DNA of 64,000 bases from Oscillospiraceae bacterium (lineage in GTDB: Bacteria; Bacillota; Clostridia; UBA1381; UBA9506): contig SVJQ01000008.1 in assembly GCA_015068905.1 (NCBI GenBank), positions 1-64,000 of the forward strand, given 5' to 3'. How positions within the stretch are numbered: position 1 is the stretch's first letter; every line of letters begins with the position of its first letter. Made by a program: the position numbers and the translations under genes. The notes below the pieces were generated by a model. The model was not told the DNA's origin and searched no databases. It was given only the letters and a program-made list of their open reading frames with translations. This document shows, one piece after another, positions 23,959 to 33,898 of the stretch.

Positions 23959-26058
23959 ATGTTTAAAAGCTTTGAAATGGAGCTGGCGGGTCGCCCGCTG
24001 GTAATCGAAACCGGCAAATATGCTGAGCTTGCAGGCGGTGCTGTTATGGTGCGCTACGGCGATACCGTTATCCTGTCTACTGCTACAGCATCTGCCAAAC
24101 CCAGAGAGGGCATTGACTTCTTCCCGTTGAGTGTGGACTTTGAAGAAAAGCTCTATTCTGTTGGTAAAATCCCCGGTGGTTTTATCAAACGTGAGGGCAG
24201 ACCCACTGAGAAGGCAATTTTAACTTCCCGTGTTATCGACCGCCCCATCCGTCCCTTGTTCCCCAAGGACCTGAGAAACGACGTATCTGTTGTAAACACA
24301 GTTATGTCTGTTGAACAGGACAATTCTCCTGAAGTTGCTGCTATGATTGGTACATCCTGTGCTATCAGCATTTCTGACATCCCTTGGAACGGTCCTATCG
24401 GTGGCGTTATTGTTGGCTATGTTGATGGTCAGCACGTTATTAACCCCACAGCTGAGCAGCGGGAAAAGAGCCTGATGACTCTGACCGTTGCAGGTACCAA
24501 AGAAAAGGTTGTTATGATTGAAGCAGGTGCTAAGGAAGTATCTGAAGATGTTGTTTTTGACGGCATCCAGCTGGCACATGAAGAAATCAAAAAGATTTGT
24601 GACTTTATCGCAGGCATTCAGGCTGAAGTTGGTAAAGAGAAATTTGCTTACGAAGCTCACGTTGTTGACCCCGTTATGTATGAAGACGTGAAGGCTTTTG
24701 CTGAAGATAAGCTGAAGATTGCCCTTGACACTGATGATAAGAATATTCGTGAAAAGAACCTGAAAGCTTTATATGAAGAAATGTATGCTCACTTTGACGG
24801 CAAATACACCGAAGAAGAGCATGGCGGTCAGATTTATGAAGCAATGGAAAAACTGCAGAAGACCATCGTTCGCCGTTGGATTTTAGACGAAGGCAAGCGT
24901 GTTGACGGTCGTGGTATTACCGATATCCGTCCTCTGTCTGCTGATGTTGGCATCCTGCCCAGAACTCACGGTTCCGGTATGTTCAAGCGTGGTCAGACAC
25001 AGGTTTTAACCGTTGCAACCTTAGGTGCAATGGGTGACGCTCAGGCACTTGACGGCATTGACCTTGACGATCAGAAGCGTTATATGCATCACTACAATTT
25101 CCCCTCATATTCTGTTGGTGAAACCCGTCCTTCAAGAGGTCCGGGACGTCGTGAAATCGGTCACGGTGCACTGGCTGAACGTGCTCTTGAACCCGTTGTT
25201 CCTTCAGAAGAAGAGTTCCCCTATGCAATCCGTTTGGTTTCTGAAGTATTGAGCTCAAACGGTAGTACCTCTCAGGCATCTGTTTGTGCAAGTACCTTGG
25301 CGCTGATGGATGCAGGTGTTCCCATTAAGGCACCGGTTGCCGGTATCTCTGTTGGTCTTGTAACTGAAGGCGATCGCTTTATCACTATGGTTGACATTCA
25401 GGGCCTTGAAGACTTCTATGGCGATATGGACTTTAAAGTAGCAGGCACCAAAGAAGGTATCACTGCGATTCAGATGGATATTAAGATTGACGGTTTAACA
25501 CCTCAGATTATTAAGCAGGCTTTGGCGCAGACCAGAAACGCCCGCTTCCAGATCATTGACGAAGTGCTCTTAAAGACCATTGAAGCACCCAGAGCATCTC
25601 TGTCTGCTTATGCACCGAAAATCTTCACAATGACCATTGACACTGATAAGATTCGTGACGTTATCGGCTCCGGCGGTAAGACCATTCAGAAGATTATTGC
25701 TGAAACCGGCGTTAAGATTGATATTGAAGATGACGGTAAGGTTTACATCGCAACCGCTGATGAAGAAATGGCTAACAAGGCTATGGAAATCATCAAGGGT
25801 CTGACCGGTAATATTGAAATCGGTTCTATCTATAAAGGTAAGGTTGTTAACATTCTGCCCTTTGGCGCATTTGTTGAATTCCTGCCCGGTAAAGATGGTA
25901 TGGTTCACATCTCCAAGCTTGCTAACAAGCGTGTAGAGAAGGTTGAAGATGAAGTTAATATCGGTGATGAAGTTATGGTTAAGGTCATCGAAATTGACAG
26001 ACAGGGTCGCATCAACCTGTCCAGAAAAGATGCAATGAATGAATTAAACCTTTGGTAA
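23959..26058 (+). CDS. pnp: Polynucleotide phosphorylase
   Basis: A 699-residue phosphorolytic 3'-5' exoribonuclease. Domain order: RNase PH 1 (about 10-215), helical linker, RNase PH 2 (about 320-540, with [20 protein letters not shown] and the metal/catalytic [20 protein letters not shown]), KH (about 555-615, [14 protein letters not shown]) and S1 (about 620-690, [15 protein letters not shown]). The expected parts are all present. The leader hairpin upstream suggests autoregulation. rpsO, its usual upstream neighbour, is not here. Confidence 0.97.
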   Translation: MFKSFEMELAGRPLVIETGKYAELAGGAVMVRYGDTVILSTATASAKPREGIDFFPLSVDFEEKLYSVGKIPGGFIKREGRPTEKAILTSRVIDRPIRPLFPKDLRNDVSVVNTVMSVEQDNSPEVAAMIGTSCAISISDIPWNGPIGGVIVGYVDGQHVINPTAEQREKSLMTLTVAGTKEKVVMIEAGAKEVSEDVVFDGIQLAHEEIKKICDFIAGIQAEVGKEKFAYEAHVVDPVMYEDVKAFAEDKLKIALDTDDKNIREKNLKALYEEMYAHFDGKYTEEEHGGQIYEAMEKLQKTIVRRWILDEGKRVDGRGITDIRPLSADVGILPRTHGSGMFKRGQTQVLTVATLGAMGDAQALDGIDLDDQKRYMHHYNFPSYSVGETRPSRGPGRREIGHGALAERALEPVVPSEEEFPYAIRLVSEVLSSNGSTSQASVCASTLALMDAGVPIKAPVAGISVGLVTEGDRFITMVDIQGLEDFYGDMDFKVAGTKEGITAIQMDIKIDGLTPQIIKQALAQTRNARFQIIDEVLLKTIEAPRASLSAYAPKIFTMTIDTDKIRDVIGSGGKTIQKIIAETGVKIDIEDDGKVYIATADEEMANKAMEIIKGLTGNIEIGSIYKGKVVNILPFGAFVEFLPGKDGMVHISKLANKRVEKVEDEVNIGDEVMVKVIEIDRQGRINLSRKDAMNELNLW

Positions 26059-26099
26059 GATTCAGCTTTTCCGGTTGACAGGAACCCATTGTCAAACAC

Positions 26100-26145
26100 C
26101 AAAATGCGGCGGATGGTTTTTCCTGTTCCGTCGCATTTTGTTTTT
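26100..26145 (+). terminator. Intrinsic terminator after pnp
   Basis: CAAAATGCGGCGGA (26100-26113) pairs with TCCGTCGCATTTTG (26127-26140) and TTTTT follows. Confidence 0.9.
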
Positions 26146-26181
26146 GCATCAGCCCTGTGCCGGGAAAAGGAGTTTTAGCAT

Positions 26182-27825
26182 ATGCTTTTAGTGGGAATTA
26201 ACGCAAAATATATCCACAGCAATCTGGCGATACGGTATCTTTCCAAAATTGAACCGCGGTTCAGCTTTTGTGAATATACCATTTCAGACCGACCGGAAAG
26301 CATCGCAGCATCGCTTTTTAAAACCGGTGCCAAGGTATTTTTGTTTTCCTGCTATATCTGGAACATTGAGCATGTGCTGAAGATTTGTGAAATTATAAAA
26401 AAGGCAGATAGCTCTGCCAAAATCGTGTTGGGTGGTCCTGAGGTCAGCTTTGATGCTGAAAACAGACTGCAAAACCACGACTGTATTGATTTTGTTTTAT
26501 GCGGTGAGGGAGAAAAAGCCATTTCTCCCTTTGCCGATAGCTTAGAAAATGGTGATTTTTCCTGCGTTCCCGGTCTTTATTATCGGGAGGGTGGCGAAAT
26601 ATGCAAAAGCCATATTCCACCACAAGAGGCGGATTTAAATGAAGTTCCGTTCCCTTATACCGAGGCAGATATGTCGGCACTTCGTGGCCGTTTGGTATAT
26701 TATGAAACCTCCCGCGGATGCCCGTACCGCTGTGCGTTTTGCCTATCCGGTGCTGCAGGCAGCTTGCGCTTTTTGCCGGTGGAACGGGTAGAGGGTGAAC
26801 TTGCTTTTTTTGAAGAGCAGGGCGTTCCTTTAGTCAAGCTTGTTGACCGCACCTTTAATGCTGACCCCGATCGTGCGCTTAAGATTATTGAGGGCATAAA
26901 GGCGCGGGGCAATAAAACAACTTATCATTTTGAAATCCGTGCTGAAAGTATGACAGAGGCGCTGATTCGCAGTTTGCAGGAAGCACCGCGGGGTATGTTT
27001 CAGCTTGAAATAGGCGTGCAGAGTACGCAACCGGATACCCTGCGAGGGATTCACAGAAACCCGCAGCACGACCGCTTGGTTTCTGTTGTGCAAGCACTTT
27101 CTAAAAATAAAAATATGCACCTGCACTTAGACCTGATTGCCGGCCTCCCTGGTGAGAGTCTGGAAGCGTTTATCCGGTCCTTTCACGATGTGATAGCCTT
27201 AAGACCTGACGATTTGCAGCTTGGCTTTTTGAAAAAGTTAAATGGTGCAACATTGGATGCACCCGGTAGCGAGTTTCAAAGCTTTCCGCCCTATGAGGTG
27301 GTGCATAGTGATCAAATGAGCTATGCTGACCTTTTGCATTTAAAGCAGGTGGAGGAGATGCTGGAGCGGTATTATAACAGCGGTGCATTCTCTGAAACCA
27401 TGGCGTATATACTGGATGCTCATTATCATGGAAGAGAATTTGATTTCTTTTCAGATTTAGCTGACTTTTTGCAAGGTGATACAGCCCCAAAAAGTCAAAA
27501 AACAGCGTTTGAGGATTTGCATCAGTTTATTTGCAAAACCTTTTGCGATGAAGAGATTACTCATCGCTTGATTTATGATTATTGTTTAACTCATCGTGAT
27601 TCCCTTTCCTTTATGGAATCCGGTGACGGATTAAAGACACGCGCTTTTGAATTTTTAAAAAAGCCGGAGCGTGTAAAACTTTATTTTGCAGATTATGCCG
27701 GTGAAAAACCGGTTGTACTTTATAAAAAAATCCGTTTTGTCCCCATTGGTGACCGTATTTTTGCCTTTGATTATGACGGCAGGGGAGCCGAAGATGTGAC
27801 AGCGGAATTTAAAATGGAGGAGTAG
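26182..27825 (+). CDS. B12-binding-domain radical SAM protein
   Basis: A 547-residue protein with an N-terminal cobalamin-binding-like Rossmann domain (about 1-140), a radical SAM barrel (about 170-400) with Cys180, Cys184 and Cys187 in the CX3CX2C motif (SRGCPYRCAFC), and a C-terminal extension of about 150 residues like DUF4080. Such proteins are common in Clostridia and their substrates are mostly unknown. AAGGAG precedes the start. It ends 2 nt before thrS, so ribosomes likely pass from one to the other. That link is odd, because thrS usually has its own T-box control. Confidence 0.85.
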   Translation: MLLVGINAKYIHSNLAIRYLSKIEPRFSFCEYTISDRPESIAASLFKTGAKVFLFSCYIWNIEHVLKICEIIKKADSSAKIVLGGPEVSFDAENRLQNHDCIDFVLCGEGEKAISPFADSLENGDFSCVPGLYYREGGEICKSHIPPQEADLNEVPFPYTEADMSALRGRLVYYETSRGCPYRCAFCLSGAAGSLRFLPVERVEGELAFFEEQGVPLVKLVDRTFNADPDRALKIIEGIKARGNKTTYHFEIRAESMTEALIRSLQEAPRGMFQLEIGVQSTQPDTLRGIHRNPQHDRLVSVVQALSKNKNMHLHLDLIAGLPGESLEAFIRSFHDVIALRPDDLQLGFLKKLNGATLDAPGSEFQSFPPYEVVHSDQMSYADLLHLKQVEEMLERYYNSGAFSETMAYILDAHYHGREFDFFSDLADFLQGDTAPKSQKTAFEDLHQFICKTFCDEEITHRLIYDYCLTHRDSLSFMESGDGLKTRAFEFLKKPERVKLYFADYAGEKPVVLYKKIRFVPIGDRIFAFDYDGRGAEDVTAEFKMEE

Positions 27826-27827
27826 AT

Positions 27828-29768
27828 ATGTTTAAAGTAAGTTTGAAGGATGGAAGCCAGATGACAGTTGAGGCAGAAAAGACCTTATACGATCTGGCAG
27901 GCGACATTAGCGGGGGACTTCAGCGCATGGCACTGTCAGCTGAAGTTGACGGCACCGTGACCGACCTGACCCGAACTATCAATCAGGATGCAACCGTTAA
28001 TTTTCTGACATTTAATGATCAGAAAGGTCGTGACACCTTCCGTCATACCGCTTCTCACGTTTTGGCGCAGGCTGTTAAACGGTTATATCCTCAGGCGAAG
28101 CTTGCCATCGGCCCTGCGATTGAAAATGGTTTTTACTATGACTTTGACTGTGATGTTTCTTTCACAGCTGAAATTTTAAAAGACATTGAAGCAGAAATGG
28201 CTAAAATTGTAAAGGAAGATGCTAAAATTGAGCGCTTTACAATGAGCCGTGAAGAAGCTATCAAATACTTTGAAGAAGCCGGAGAACCCTATAAAAAGGA
28301 ACTGGTTGAAGATTTGCCGGAGGGCGAAGAAATTTCCTTCTACCGTCAGGGCGACTTTACTGACCTTTGTGCCGGCCCCCACCTTATGTCCACCGGTAAA
28401 ATTAAGGCTATTGCATTAACGCAGGTTGCCGGTGCTTATTGGCGTGGCAATGAAAAGAACAAGATGCTGCAGCGTATTTACGGCACAGCTTTCCCGAAGA
28501 AGAGTGAGCTTGAGGAATATCTGGCAGCGGTTGAGGATGCTAAAAAGCGTGACCATAATAAGCTTGGTCGCGAGCTTGGCTACTTTACCACCTCTGAGGT
28601 GATTGGTCAGGGTCTGCCCATCCTTTTACCTAAGGGTGCTCGTGTTATTCAGCTTATGCAGCGCTTTGTTGAGGATGAAGAGCAGAAGAGAGGCTACCTC
28701 TTAACCAAGACTCCCTTTATGGCAAAACGTGACCTGTATAAAATTTCCGGACACTGGGATCATTACCGTGACGGTATGTTCATTATGGGTGACCCCGATG
28801 CTGAGGGCGAAGTGTTTGCTCTGCGTCCTATGACTTGTCCCTTCCAGTTCCAGGCATACCTGACAGAAATGCGTTCCTACCGTGACCTGCCCCTGCGCTA
28901 TGCAGAAACATCCACTCTGTTCCGTAACGAAGCTTCCGGTGAAATGCACGGCTTAATCCGCGTGCGTCAGTTTACCATTTCTGAAGGACACTTAGCTTGT
29001 ACACCGGAACAGCTTGAAGGTGAATTTGCACAGTGCGTTGAGCTTGCAAAATTCATGCTCACAACCCTAGGTTTGGGTGATGATGTATCTTATAGATTCT
29101 CTAAATGGGATCCTAACAATAAGGAAAAATATATTGGTTCTGCTGATGAATGGGAAAACGTTCAGGCTCGCATGAAAGAAATTTTGGATGACCTGAAGAT
29201 TGACTACACCGAAGAAGAAGGCGAAGCGGCTTTCTACGGCCCGAAGCTTGATATTCAGATTAAGAACGTTCACGGTAAGGAAGATACTTTGGTTACCGTA
29301 CAGATTGACTTCCAACTGGCAGAACGCTTTGGTATGGAATATGTGGATAAAGACGGTTCTAAAAAATATCCCTATGTTATTCACAGAACCTCTATCGGTT
29401 GCTACGAAAGAACCTTGGCACTCCTTTTGGAAAAATATGCAGGCGCACTGCCTACTTGGCTGGCACCTACGCAGGTTAAGATTCTGCCCATTGCTGACGC
29501 ACATCACGATTATGCATATGAAGTTCGCGATATGCTGATGGAAAACGGCATCCGTGTGGAAGTAGACAGCCGTAACGAAAAAATCGGCTATAAGATTCGT
29601 GAAGCACAGATGGATAAGGTACCCTTTATGCTCATCATTGGTGGTAAGGAATGCGAAGAGGGTACAGTTTCTGTCCGCGGTCGCAAACAGGCAGATTTAG
29701 GCGCTATGACCAAAGAAGAATTCTGTGCTATGATTTTAGACAAAGTTAAAACAAGAGACAATAACTAA
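27828..29768 (+). CDS. thrS: Threonyl-tRNA synthetase
   Basis: A 646-residue class II synthetase charging tRNA-Thr. Domain order: TGS (1-60), editing/SAD domain with HTASHVLAQAVKRLYP and the later DLCAGPH motif, catalytic core with motif 2 (FRNEASGEMHGLIRVRQFT) and motif 3 near TSIGCYERTLALLLEKYAG, and the C-terminal anticodon-binding domain. The gene follows the radical SAM gene by 2 nt, and its Shine-Dalgarno (GGAGGAG) lies within that gene's end. No T-box leader is possible in the gap, so any control must come from upstream. Confidence 0.97.
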   Translation: MFKVSLKDGSQMTVEAEKTLYDLAGDISGGLQRMALSAEVDGTVTDLTRTINQDATVNFLTFNDQKGRDTFRHTASHVLAQAVKRLYPQAKLAIGPAIENGFYYDFDCDVSFTAEILKDIEAEMAKIVKEDAKIERFTMSREEAIKYFEEAGEPYKKELVEDLPEGEEISFYRQGDFTDLCAGPHLMSTGKIKAIALTQVAGAYWRGNEKNKMLQRIYGTAFPKKSELEEYLAAVEDAKKRDHNKLGRELGYFTTSEVIGQGLPILLPKGARVIQLMQRFVEDEEQKRGYLLTKTPFMAKRDLYKISGHWDHYRDGMFIMGDPDAEGEVFALRPMTCPFQFQAYLTEMRSYRDLPLRYAETSTLFRNEASGEMHGLIRVRQFTISEGHLACTPEQLEGEFAQCVELAKFMLTTLGLGDDVSYRFSKWDPNNKEKYIGSADEWENVQARMKEILDDLKIDYTEEEGEAAFYGPKLDIQIKNVHGKEDTLVTVQIDFQLAERFGMEYVDKDGSKKYPYVIHRTSIGCYERTLALLLEKYAGALPTWLAPTQVKILPIADAHHDYAYEVRDMLMENGIRVEVDSRNEKIGYKIREAQMDKVPFMLIIGGKECEEGTVSVRGRKQADLGAMTKEEFCAMILDKVKTRDNN

Positions 29769-29813
29769 TGCATAAAATTTCTGTAACAGGTAACATTTAA
29801 AGGAGGGTTTCGT

Positions 29814-30011
29814 ATGTGGATGGTAGCTTATGTAACACAGAGTAAGGAATCGGCTGAAAGAATCAGATTGCTTCTGCAGGAGGCAGGGTTGCCGGTTAAA
29901 ATCCGCAGCGTAAACCAAAGCGGTAACGGTCAGTTTGGCTGTTATGAAATTTTAGTGCCTGAGGCAGAGCTTTCTGAGGCACATGATATTATCATAGAAA
30001 AAGCTTTTTAA
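29814..30011 (+). CDS. Small DUF2007-like protein
   Basis: A 65-residue protein with a ferredoxin-like alpha/beta pattern: an N-terminal strand VAYVTQSKESAERIRLLLQ, then LPVKIRS, then CYEILVPEAELSEAHDIIIE. This fits small putative signal-transducing proteins of the DUF2007 kind, often just upstream of pfkA in Clostridia. The function is unknown. AAAGGAGG precedes ATG 29814. pfkA follows after 31 nt. Confidence 0.65.
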   Translation: MWMVAYVTQSKESAERIRLLLQEAGLPVKIRSVNQSGNGQFGCYEILVPEAELSEAHDIIIEKAF

Positions 30012-30042
30012 GTAGTACTGTATATAGAAAAAGGAGGGTACT

Positions 30043-31005
30043 ATGAAACGAATTGGAGTTTTAACCAGCGGCGGTGATGCACCGGGCATGAACGCAGCGG
30101 TTCGTGCCGTTGTCAGAACAGCCCTTTCAAAGGATATGGAGATTTTCGGCATCCGCAAGGGTTATGCCGGACTGCTGAGCGGTCTTTTTGAAGAGATGAA
30201 TGCCCGCAGCGTTTCTAACATCTTGCACCACGGCGGCACAATTTTGCAATCCTCCCGTTGTCCTGAGTTCCGAAAGGAGGAAGGGGTAAAAAAGGCGGTT
30301 GAGGTAGCTAAAAATGCCGGCATTGAGGGTATTGTTGTCATTGGCGGCGACGGGTCTTTTCGTGGTGCCCGTGACTTGTCTGAGGCAGGTCTTCCTACAG
30401 TTGGTATCCCCGGTACCATTGATAATGACATTGGTTGTACCGATTATACCATTGGTTTTGATACGGCGTTAAACACAGTTAAAGATGCGATTGACAAAAT
30501 TAGAGATACTGCCCAGTCTCACGAGCGTTGCTCTATTATTGAGGTTATGGGTCGCGGCGCAGGCTACATTGCAGCCTATGTTGCCATTGCCTGCGGTGCT
30601 GAAGCTGCTATTATCCCTGAGCAGCCTTATGATTTTCAAAAGGATATTATTCAACCGATTTTAGATAATAAAAAGCGTGGTAAGGAAAGCAATTTAATTG
30701 TTGTGGCAGAGGGCGTTGGCGGAAGCGTTGAAATGGCAAAATGCATTGAAATGATGACCGGCATTGAAACCCGTGCCACCATTTTGGGTCATATTCAGCG
30801 TGGCGGCAGCCCTACGGTTAATGACAGAATGCTTGCAAGCCGTATGGGCGTTCACGCGGTGAAGTTACTCTATCAGGGCATTGGTAACCGGATTGTTGCT
30901 GTTAAAAATGATGAAATTGTTGATTATGATATTTTAGAGGGATTAAAAATGGAAAAATCCTTTAAAAAAGATATCATGAAAATGGAACGTGTTTTAAGTA
31001 TGTAG
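30043..31005 (+). CDS. pfkA: ATP-dependent 6-phosphofructokinase
   Basis: A 320-residue bacterial PFK that phosphorylates fructose-6-phosphate in glycolysis. Seen: GVLTSGGDAPGMNAAVR at the ATP site, GGDGSFRGA, and the catalytic block PGTIDNDIGCTDYTIGFDTA, plus EVMGRGAGYIAA and ILGHIQRGGSPT for the sugar phosphate and allosteric sites. Gly in GGDGS indicates ATP rather than pyrophosphate use. AAAGGAGGG precedes ATG 30043. A structured repeat begins 8 nt after its stop. Confidence 0.97.
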   Translation: MKRIGVLTSGGDAPGMNAAVRAVVRTALSKDMEIFGIRKGYAGLLSGLFEEMNARSVSNILHHGGTILQSSRCPEFRKEEGVKKAVEVAKNAGIEGIVVIGGDGSFRGARDLSEAGLPTVGIPGTIDNDIGCTDYTIGFDTALNTVKDAIDKIRDTAQSHERCSIIEVMGRGAGYIAAYVAIACGAEAAIIPEQPYDFQKDIIQPILDNKKRGKESNLIVVAEGVGGSVEMAKCIEMMTGIETRATILGHIQRGGSPTVNDRMLASRMGVHAVKLLYQGIGNRIVAVKNDEIVDYDILEGLKMEKSFKKDIMKMERVLSM

Positions 31006-31012
31006 AAGATGG

Positions 31013-31310
31013 CAGGCAACCGCAAATGTGCGGTTGCCTCAGCGTGTCGAGAAACTTCGACACGCTGAGTAGACATCGAAAAAGGTAGGTATATTTGACG
31101 AACACAAATTCGTCGGCGTACGATGGTACGGTAGAGTTTGTGTTCGTCAAAAGCAAGTAACAGAGCGGTTTCCTCGATGGAAGCCGCTCTGTTATGAAAG
31201 GTAAAAATATAATTTTTGTTAGTCAATTTTTTATTATTTTTTCTATTGCTTGCAGTAGACTTGCCTTTTTCGATAGTCTGAGGTAGTCGCAAATATGCGG
31301 TTGCCTGTCA
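31013..31310. repeat. Multi-hairpin element with imperfect terminal inverted repeats
   Basis: This fills the 334-nt gap between pfkA and tsaC. Four hairpins stand in a row: 31015-31024 with 31029-31038 (GGCAACCGCA/TGCGGTTGCC), 31039-31050 with 31057-31068 (TCAGCGTGTCGA), 31094-31108 with 31137-31151 (TTTGACGAACACAAA, perfect 15 bp, with an inner GTACG hairpin), and 31158-31168 with 31184-31194 (TAACAGAGCGG). The left end AGGCAACCGCA...CCTCAG recurs inverted at 31275-31307. The third hairpin resembles the core of the element at 2474-2528. It looks like a non-autonomous mobile element; the hairpins may also end the pfkA transcript. Confidence 0.7.
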
Positions 31311-31348
31311 TTTGGCATCTATTTTAAAGAGATAAACAGGTGAAACAG

Positions 31349-32389
31349 ATGACGAAAGTAATTCAGGTAGAACGTGACCTTTCTGTTTTAGATGAAGCGG
31401 CAAAGTGCTTAGCCGGTGGCGGTTTGGTAGCGTTTCCCACCGAAACAGTTTACGGTCTTGGGGCAAGTGCCTTAAACGAGGCGGCGGTAGCAGGCATTTT
31501 TGTTGCCAAAGGTCGCCCGCAGGATAACCCTTTAATTGTACATATCAGTGATAAGAAAATGCTAGATCAGGTGGTTTCTTCTGTTCCGCCGGCGGCAGAA
31601 AAACTGATGGATGCCTTTTGGCCGGGTCCTCTTACCATTATTTTGGAAAAATCAGAAAACATCCCCATATCCGTGACAGCAGGCCTGCAAACAGTAGGTG
31701 TGCGGATGCCTTCCCACCCCGTGGCGCTTGCCTTGATTGAAAAGAGTGGTGTGCCCGTGGCGGCGCCCAGCGCCAATTTATCCGGCTGTCCCAGTACCAC
31801 CCGTGCCTCCCACGTCATTCACGATTTAACCGGTCGTGTGGATTACATCGTCGATGGTGGTGCCTGCTCGGTTGGGCTTGAATCAACAGTTTTGGACATG
31901 ACGGGTGAGGTGCCTCAGATATTGCGCCCCGGTGGCGTCAGTTTAGAAGAGTTGCAAGCTGTTTTAGGCGAAGTGACCTATGAGCCGGCGCTAAAAGACA
32001 GCCGCGAGGTGCCCAAAAGCCCCGGTATGAAATACCGGCATTATGCCCCGAAAGGGGAGTTGTATTTGGTAGAGCCACGCTATGCGGAAAGCCTTGCCGA
32101 AAAGCTTGCATTCTTCAGCGGTCAAGGAAAGAAAACCGGCGTTTTGCGGTGCTCAGATAATCAGTATGAGGCTGATTTTGTCATTGATTGTGGCAAAACG
32201 GCTGAAGCCTATGCCAGCGCCTTGTTTGATGCCTTGCGGAGTATGGATGATTTGGGTGCAGAGGTTATGTTTGCCGAACTCCCTCAGGACGAGGGTGGCA
32301 TTGTGCCTGCGCTTATGAACCGCATGCTCAAAGCTTCCGGCGGTCAGGTGCTGGAAGAAAATTTGACAACGAGAATTGAAAGATTATAA
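31349..32389 (+). CDS. Threonylcarbamoyl-AMP synthase (Sua5 type)
   Basis: A 346-residue enzyme that makes threonylcarbamoyl-AMP from threonine, bicarbonate and ATP, the first step of t6A. The YrdC domain (about 10-205) shows GGLVAFPTETVYGLGASA, KGRPQDNPLIVH and PSANLSGCPSTT; the extra C-terminal Sua5 domain follows SPGMKYRHYAP. The length marks it as Sua5 rather than short TsaC. I chose ATG 31349, with AGGTGA five bases upstream; a GTG at 31340 would add three residues. It is followed at once by rimI and tsaD. Confidence 0.93.
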   Translation: MTKVIQVERDLSVLDEAAKCLAGGGLVAFPTETVYGLGASALNEAAVAGIFVAKGRPQDNPLIVHISDKKMLDQVVSSVPPAAEKLMDAFWPGPLTIILEKSENIPISVTAGLQTVGVRMPSHPVALALIEKSGVPVAAPSANLSGCPSTTRASHVIHDLTGRVDYIVDGGACSVGLESTVLDMTGEVPQILRPGGVSLEELQAVLGEVTYEPALKDSREVPKSPGMKYRHYAPKGELYLVEPRYAESLAEKLAFFSGQGKKTGVLRCSDNQYEADFVIDCGKTAEAYASALFDALRSMDDLGAEVMFAELPQDEGGIVPALMNRMLKASGGQVLEENLTTRIERL

Positions 32390-32401
32390 AAGGAGCCAGT
32401 T

Positions 32402-32848
32402 ATGAAGTATCAGACGGCTACGTTGACAAAAGAAATGCTCCCTGACCTTGTAGCGCTTGAAAAGAGCTGCTTTTCTGTCCCCTGGACAGAGAATATGTTT
32501 GCAGGTGAGCTTGCAAATTCTGCGGCAGTTTATCGGGTGATTCTCTACGAGGACGAGCCTGTGGCATATATGGGTATGTGGCTTGTGGCAGATGAGGGGC
32601 AAATCACCAATGTGGCGGTGCATCCTGACCATCGCAGGTGTGGACTTGCCAAACAGCTTATAAAAATGTTTATTGATATTGCAAAGCGTGAAGAGCTTGT
32701 ATATTTAACCTTAGAGGTTCGCGCAAGTAACCAGCCGGCCATTAACCTTTATCAAAGCTTTGGCTTTTATCAGGTGGGGCTTCGGCGGAATTATTACGAA
32801 GGCAAAGAGGATGCCTTGCTGATGACTTTGGAGGTTGGCAAAGCATAA
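32402..32848 (+). CDS. rimI: Ribosomal protein alanine N-acetyltransferase
   Basis: A 148-residue GNAT acetyltransferase of the RimI family, which acetylates the N-terminus of ribosomal protein S18. The acetyl-CoA loop is [13 protein letters not shown], and [19 protein letters not shown] with GLRRNYY at the C-terminus is typical. AAAGGAG precedes the start. It sits between sua5 and tsaD. Confidence 0.92.
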   Translation: MKYQTATLTKEMLPDLVALEKSCFSVPWTENMFAGELANSAAVYRVILYEDEPVAYMGMWLVADEGQITNVAVHPDHRRCGLAKQLIKMFIDIAKREELVYLTLEVRASNQPAINLYQSFGFYQVGLRRNYYEGKEDALLMTLEVGKA

Positions 32849-32871
32849 AAGGCAAAAGGAGAGACAAAAAG

Positions 32872-33879
32872 TTGAGTCAATTATTATTAGCCATAGAATC
32901 TTCCTGTGATGAAACGGCGGCAGCGGTTTTAAAAGATGGCAGAACGGTTTTATCCAATGTTATTTCATCTCAGATTCCTATTCATGAGCGTTATGGCGGT
33001 GTTGTGCCGGAGATTGCTTCCCGTAACCATGTTTTGAATCTGCCGGGTGTGATTGATAAAGCACTCTCTGAGGCAGGTTGTGGATTTGACGATTTGTGTG
33101 CCATTGCGGTGACCTATGGTCCCGGTCTTGTGGGTGCGCTCCTTACGGGTGTTTCGGCGGCGAAAGCCATTGCCTCAGCCCGTAATTTGCCCTTGGTTGG
33201 CGTTAATCACATTCACGGTCATATTGCGGCAAATTATATTGCTCATCCTGACCTTGAGCCGCCTTTTGTATGCTTGGTGGCATCCGGCGGTCATAGTCAT
33301 ATTGTTTATGTAAAGGATTATACTGAATTTGAGATTTTGGGCAGAACCCGTGACGATGCGGCTGGGGAAGCCTTCGATAAAATTGCTCGTGTGCTGGGCC
33401 TTGGTTATCCCGGCGGACCTAAGCTTGAAAAGCTGGCGCAGGAGGGGAGATGTGATGCAGTCGCTTTTCCGCGGGTGACCTTTGGTGACGGGTGTTATGA
33501 TTTCAGCTTCAGCGGAGTGAAAACAGCGGTGATTAACTACATTCACCGTGAAGAGCAACGAGGGGCAGAAATCAACAAAGCAGATCTGGCAGCATCCTTC
33601 CAACGTGCTGTGGTAGAAGCTTTGACTGAACACACCATAGCGGCAGCCAAAGCAAAGGGATGTAAGACAATCACCTTAGCCGGCGGCGTCAGCGCGAACG
33701 GTGCCCTTCGCAAAAGCTTTGACGAGGCAGCCGGGAAAGAGGGCTTCAGCCTCTACTATCCGCCTCTCATCCTGTGTACCGATAATGCGGCAATGATTGG
33801 TTGTGCCGGTTATTATTTATACGAAAAACAGATTTTTGCAGACAGTACGTTAAACGCAGTACCAAACTTAAAACTCTAG
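32872..33879 (+). CDS. tsaD: tRNA threonylcarbamoyltransferase TsaD
   Basis: A 335-residue ASKHA-fold metalloenzyme that transfers the threonylcarbamoyl group to A37 of tRNA together with TsaB and TsaE. Iron ligands are His113 and His117 in HIHGH, with the nucleotide-site blocks [11 protein letters not shown] at the start and [10 protein letters not shown] near the end. The start codon is TTG at 32872, with AAAGGAGAG ahead and no better ATG. mltG follows after 19 nt. Confidence 0.96.
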   Translation: MSQLLLAIESSCDETAAAVLKDGRTVLSNVISSQIPIHERYGGVVPEIASRNHVLNLPGVIDKALSEAGCGFDDLCAIAVTYGPGLVGALLTGVSAAKAIASARNLPLVGVNHIHGHIAANYIAHPDLEPPFVCLVASGGHSHIVYVKDYTEFEILGRTRDDAAGEAFDKIARVLGLGYPGGPKLEKLAQEGRCDAVAFPRVTFGDGCYDFSFSGVKTAVINYIHREEQRGAEINKADLAASFQRAVVEALTEHTIAAAKAKGCKTITLAGGVSANGALRKSFDEAAGKEGFSLYYPPLILCTDNAAMIGCAGYYLYEKQIFADSTLNAVPNLKL

Positions 33880-33898
33880 CGAAAGTTGGGGGAATGTT

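Noticed and set aside
24220-24660. 146-residue minus-strand ORF inside pnp
   Set aside because: Antisense to a strongly conserved gene with all its domains intact; no start signal.
29067-29507. 146-residue minus-strand ORF inside thrS
   Set aside because: Antisense shadow of thrS.
30924-31292. 122-residue minus-strand ORF between pfkA and sua5
   Set aside because: It crosses several hairpins of the repeat element and the pfkA 3' end, and has no ribosome binding site; the open frame is an accident of the repeat.
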